This document shows positions 63,950 to 64,000 of a stretch of 64,000 nt of DNA, in pieces. The notes beneath the pieces are model-generated. The model made no database searches and was not told the origin of the DNA. It was given only the letters and a program-made list of their open reading frames with translations. Source of the DNA: Trypanosoma brucei gambiense DAL972 (Eukaryota > Euglenozoa > Kinetoplastea > Trypanosomatida > Trypanosomatidae); NCBI RefSeq assembly GCF_000210295.1, contig NC_026744.1:4416617-4480616 (forward strand). Reading direction: 5' to 3'. Within the stretch, counting starts at the first letter, position 1. Each line of letters begins with the position of its first letter. Made by a program: the position numbers and the translations under genes.

Positions 63950-64000
63950 TTAAGCAAACATTCATAAAGTCGCATATTCAATTTAAATGCATCACAACAG
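63574..64000. other. 5' flank of the truncated paralogue
   Basis: Duplicated flank with a (CA)n run at about 63779-63811, then about 50 unique bases to the window end. No gene is seen. Confidence 0.7.

Overview
The window reads as nuclear DNA of a trypanosome of the Trypanosoma brucei group. All convincing genes are intronless and lie on the minus strand, as in a kinetoplastid polycistronic unit read from right to left. They are separated by long purine- or pyrimidine-biased spacers with (TA)n, (GT)n and poly-A/T tracts, and there are no operons with ribosome binding sites. Several products match T. brucei proteins I recognise, above all the 477-residue lipoamide dehydrogenase and the 426-residue mitotic cyclin CYC6.

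Layout, left to right, all genes on minus: empty low-complexity DNA (1-2.8 kb); CYC6 cyclin; lipoamide dehydrogenase; an ER-type DnaJ; a two-membrane-segment protein; CCT1 (TCP-1 alpha); glucosamine-6-phosphate deaminase; a 4.4 kb spacer; a CDKL-type kinase; an 851-residue protein that I read as a very divergent chaperonin of the BBS10/BBS12/MKKS kind; the dynein-2 light intermediate chain (DYNC2LI1/D2LIC); a 100-N gap followed by a second partial copy of the same gene; an unknown 371-residue protein; IFT22/RABL5; a coiled-coil protein; COG5; a helical-repeat, probably mitochondrial protein; a thioredoxin-like L51/S25/CI-B8 protein; an LRR protein; a partial copy of a giant IQ-repeat gene; a second 100-N gap; the complete 2139-residue TPR + IQ protein; and a truncated TPR-only paralogue at the right end.

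Three direct duplications stand out. At both N gaps the sequence after the gap restarts 1.2-1.9 kb before the gap. This is best explained by unmerged overlapping contig ends (two alleles, or tandem copies) rather than by true missing sequence. The third duplication, 60.08-61.49 kb against 62.54-63.95 kb, has no gap and looks like a real tandem duplication that left a truncated gene.

Functionally the window mixes housekeeping genes (LipDH, CCT1, NagB, COG5, ER DnaJ, CYC6) with a notable set of known or probable cilium/flagellum genes: DYNC2LI1, IFT22, a CDKL kinase, an LRRC71-like LRR protein, a possible TSNAXIP1-like coiled-coil protein and the BBS-type chaperonin-like protein. The last is the most interesting candidate here, because BBS chaperonin-like proteins assemble the BBSome together with CCT in vertebrates. 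No tRNA, rRNA, CRISPR array or intact mobile element was recognised.
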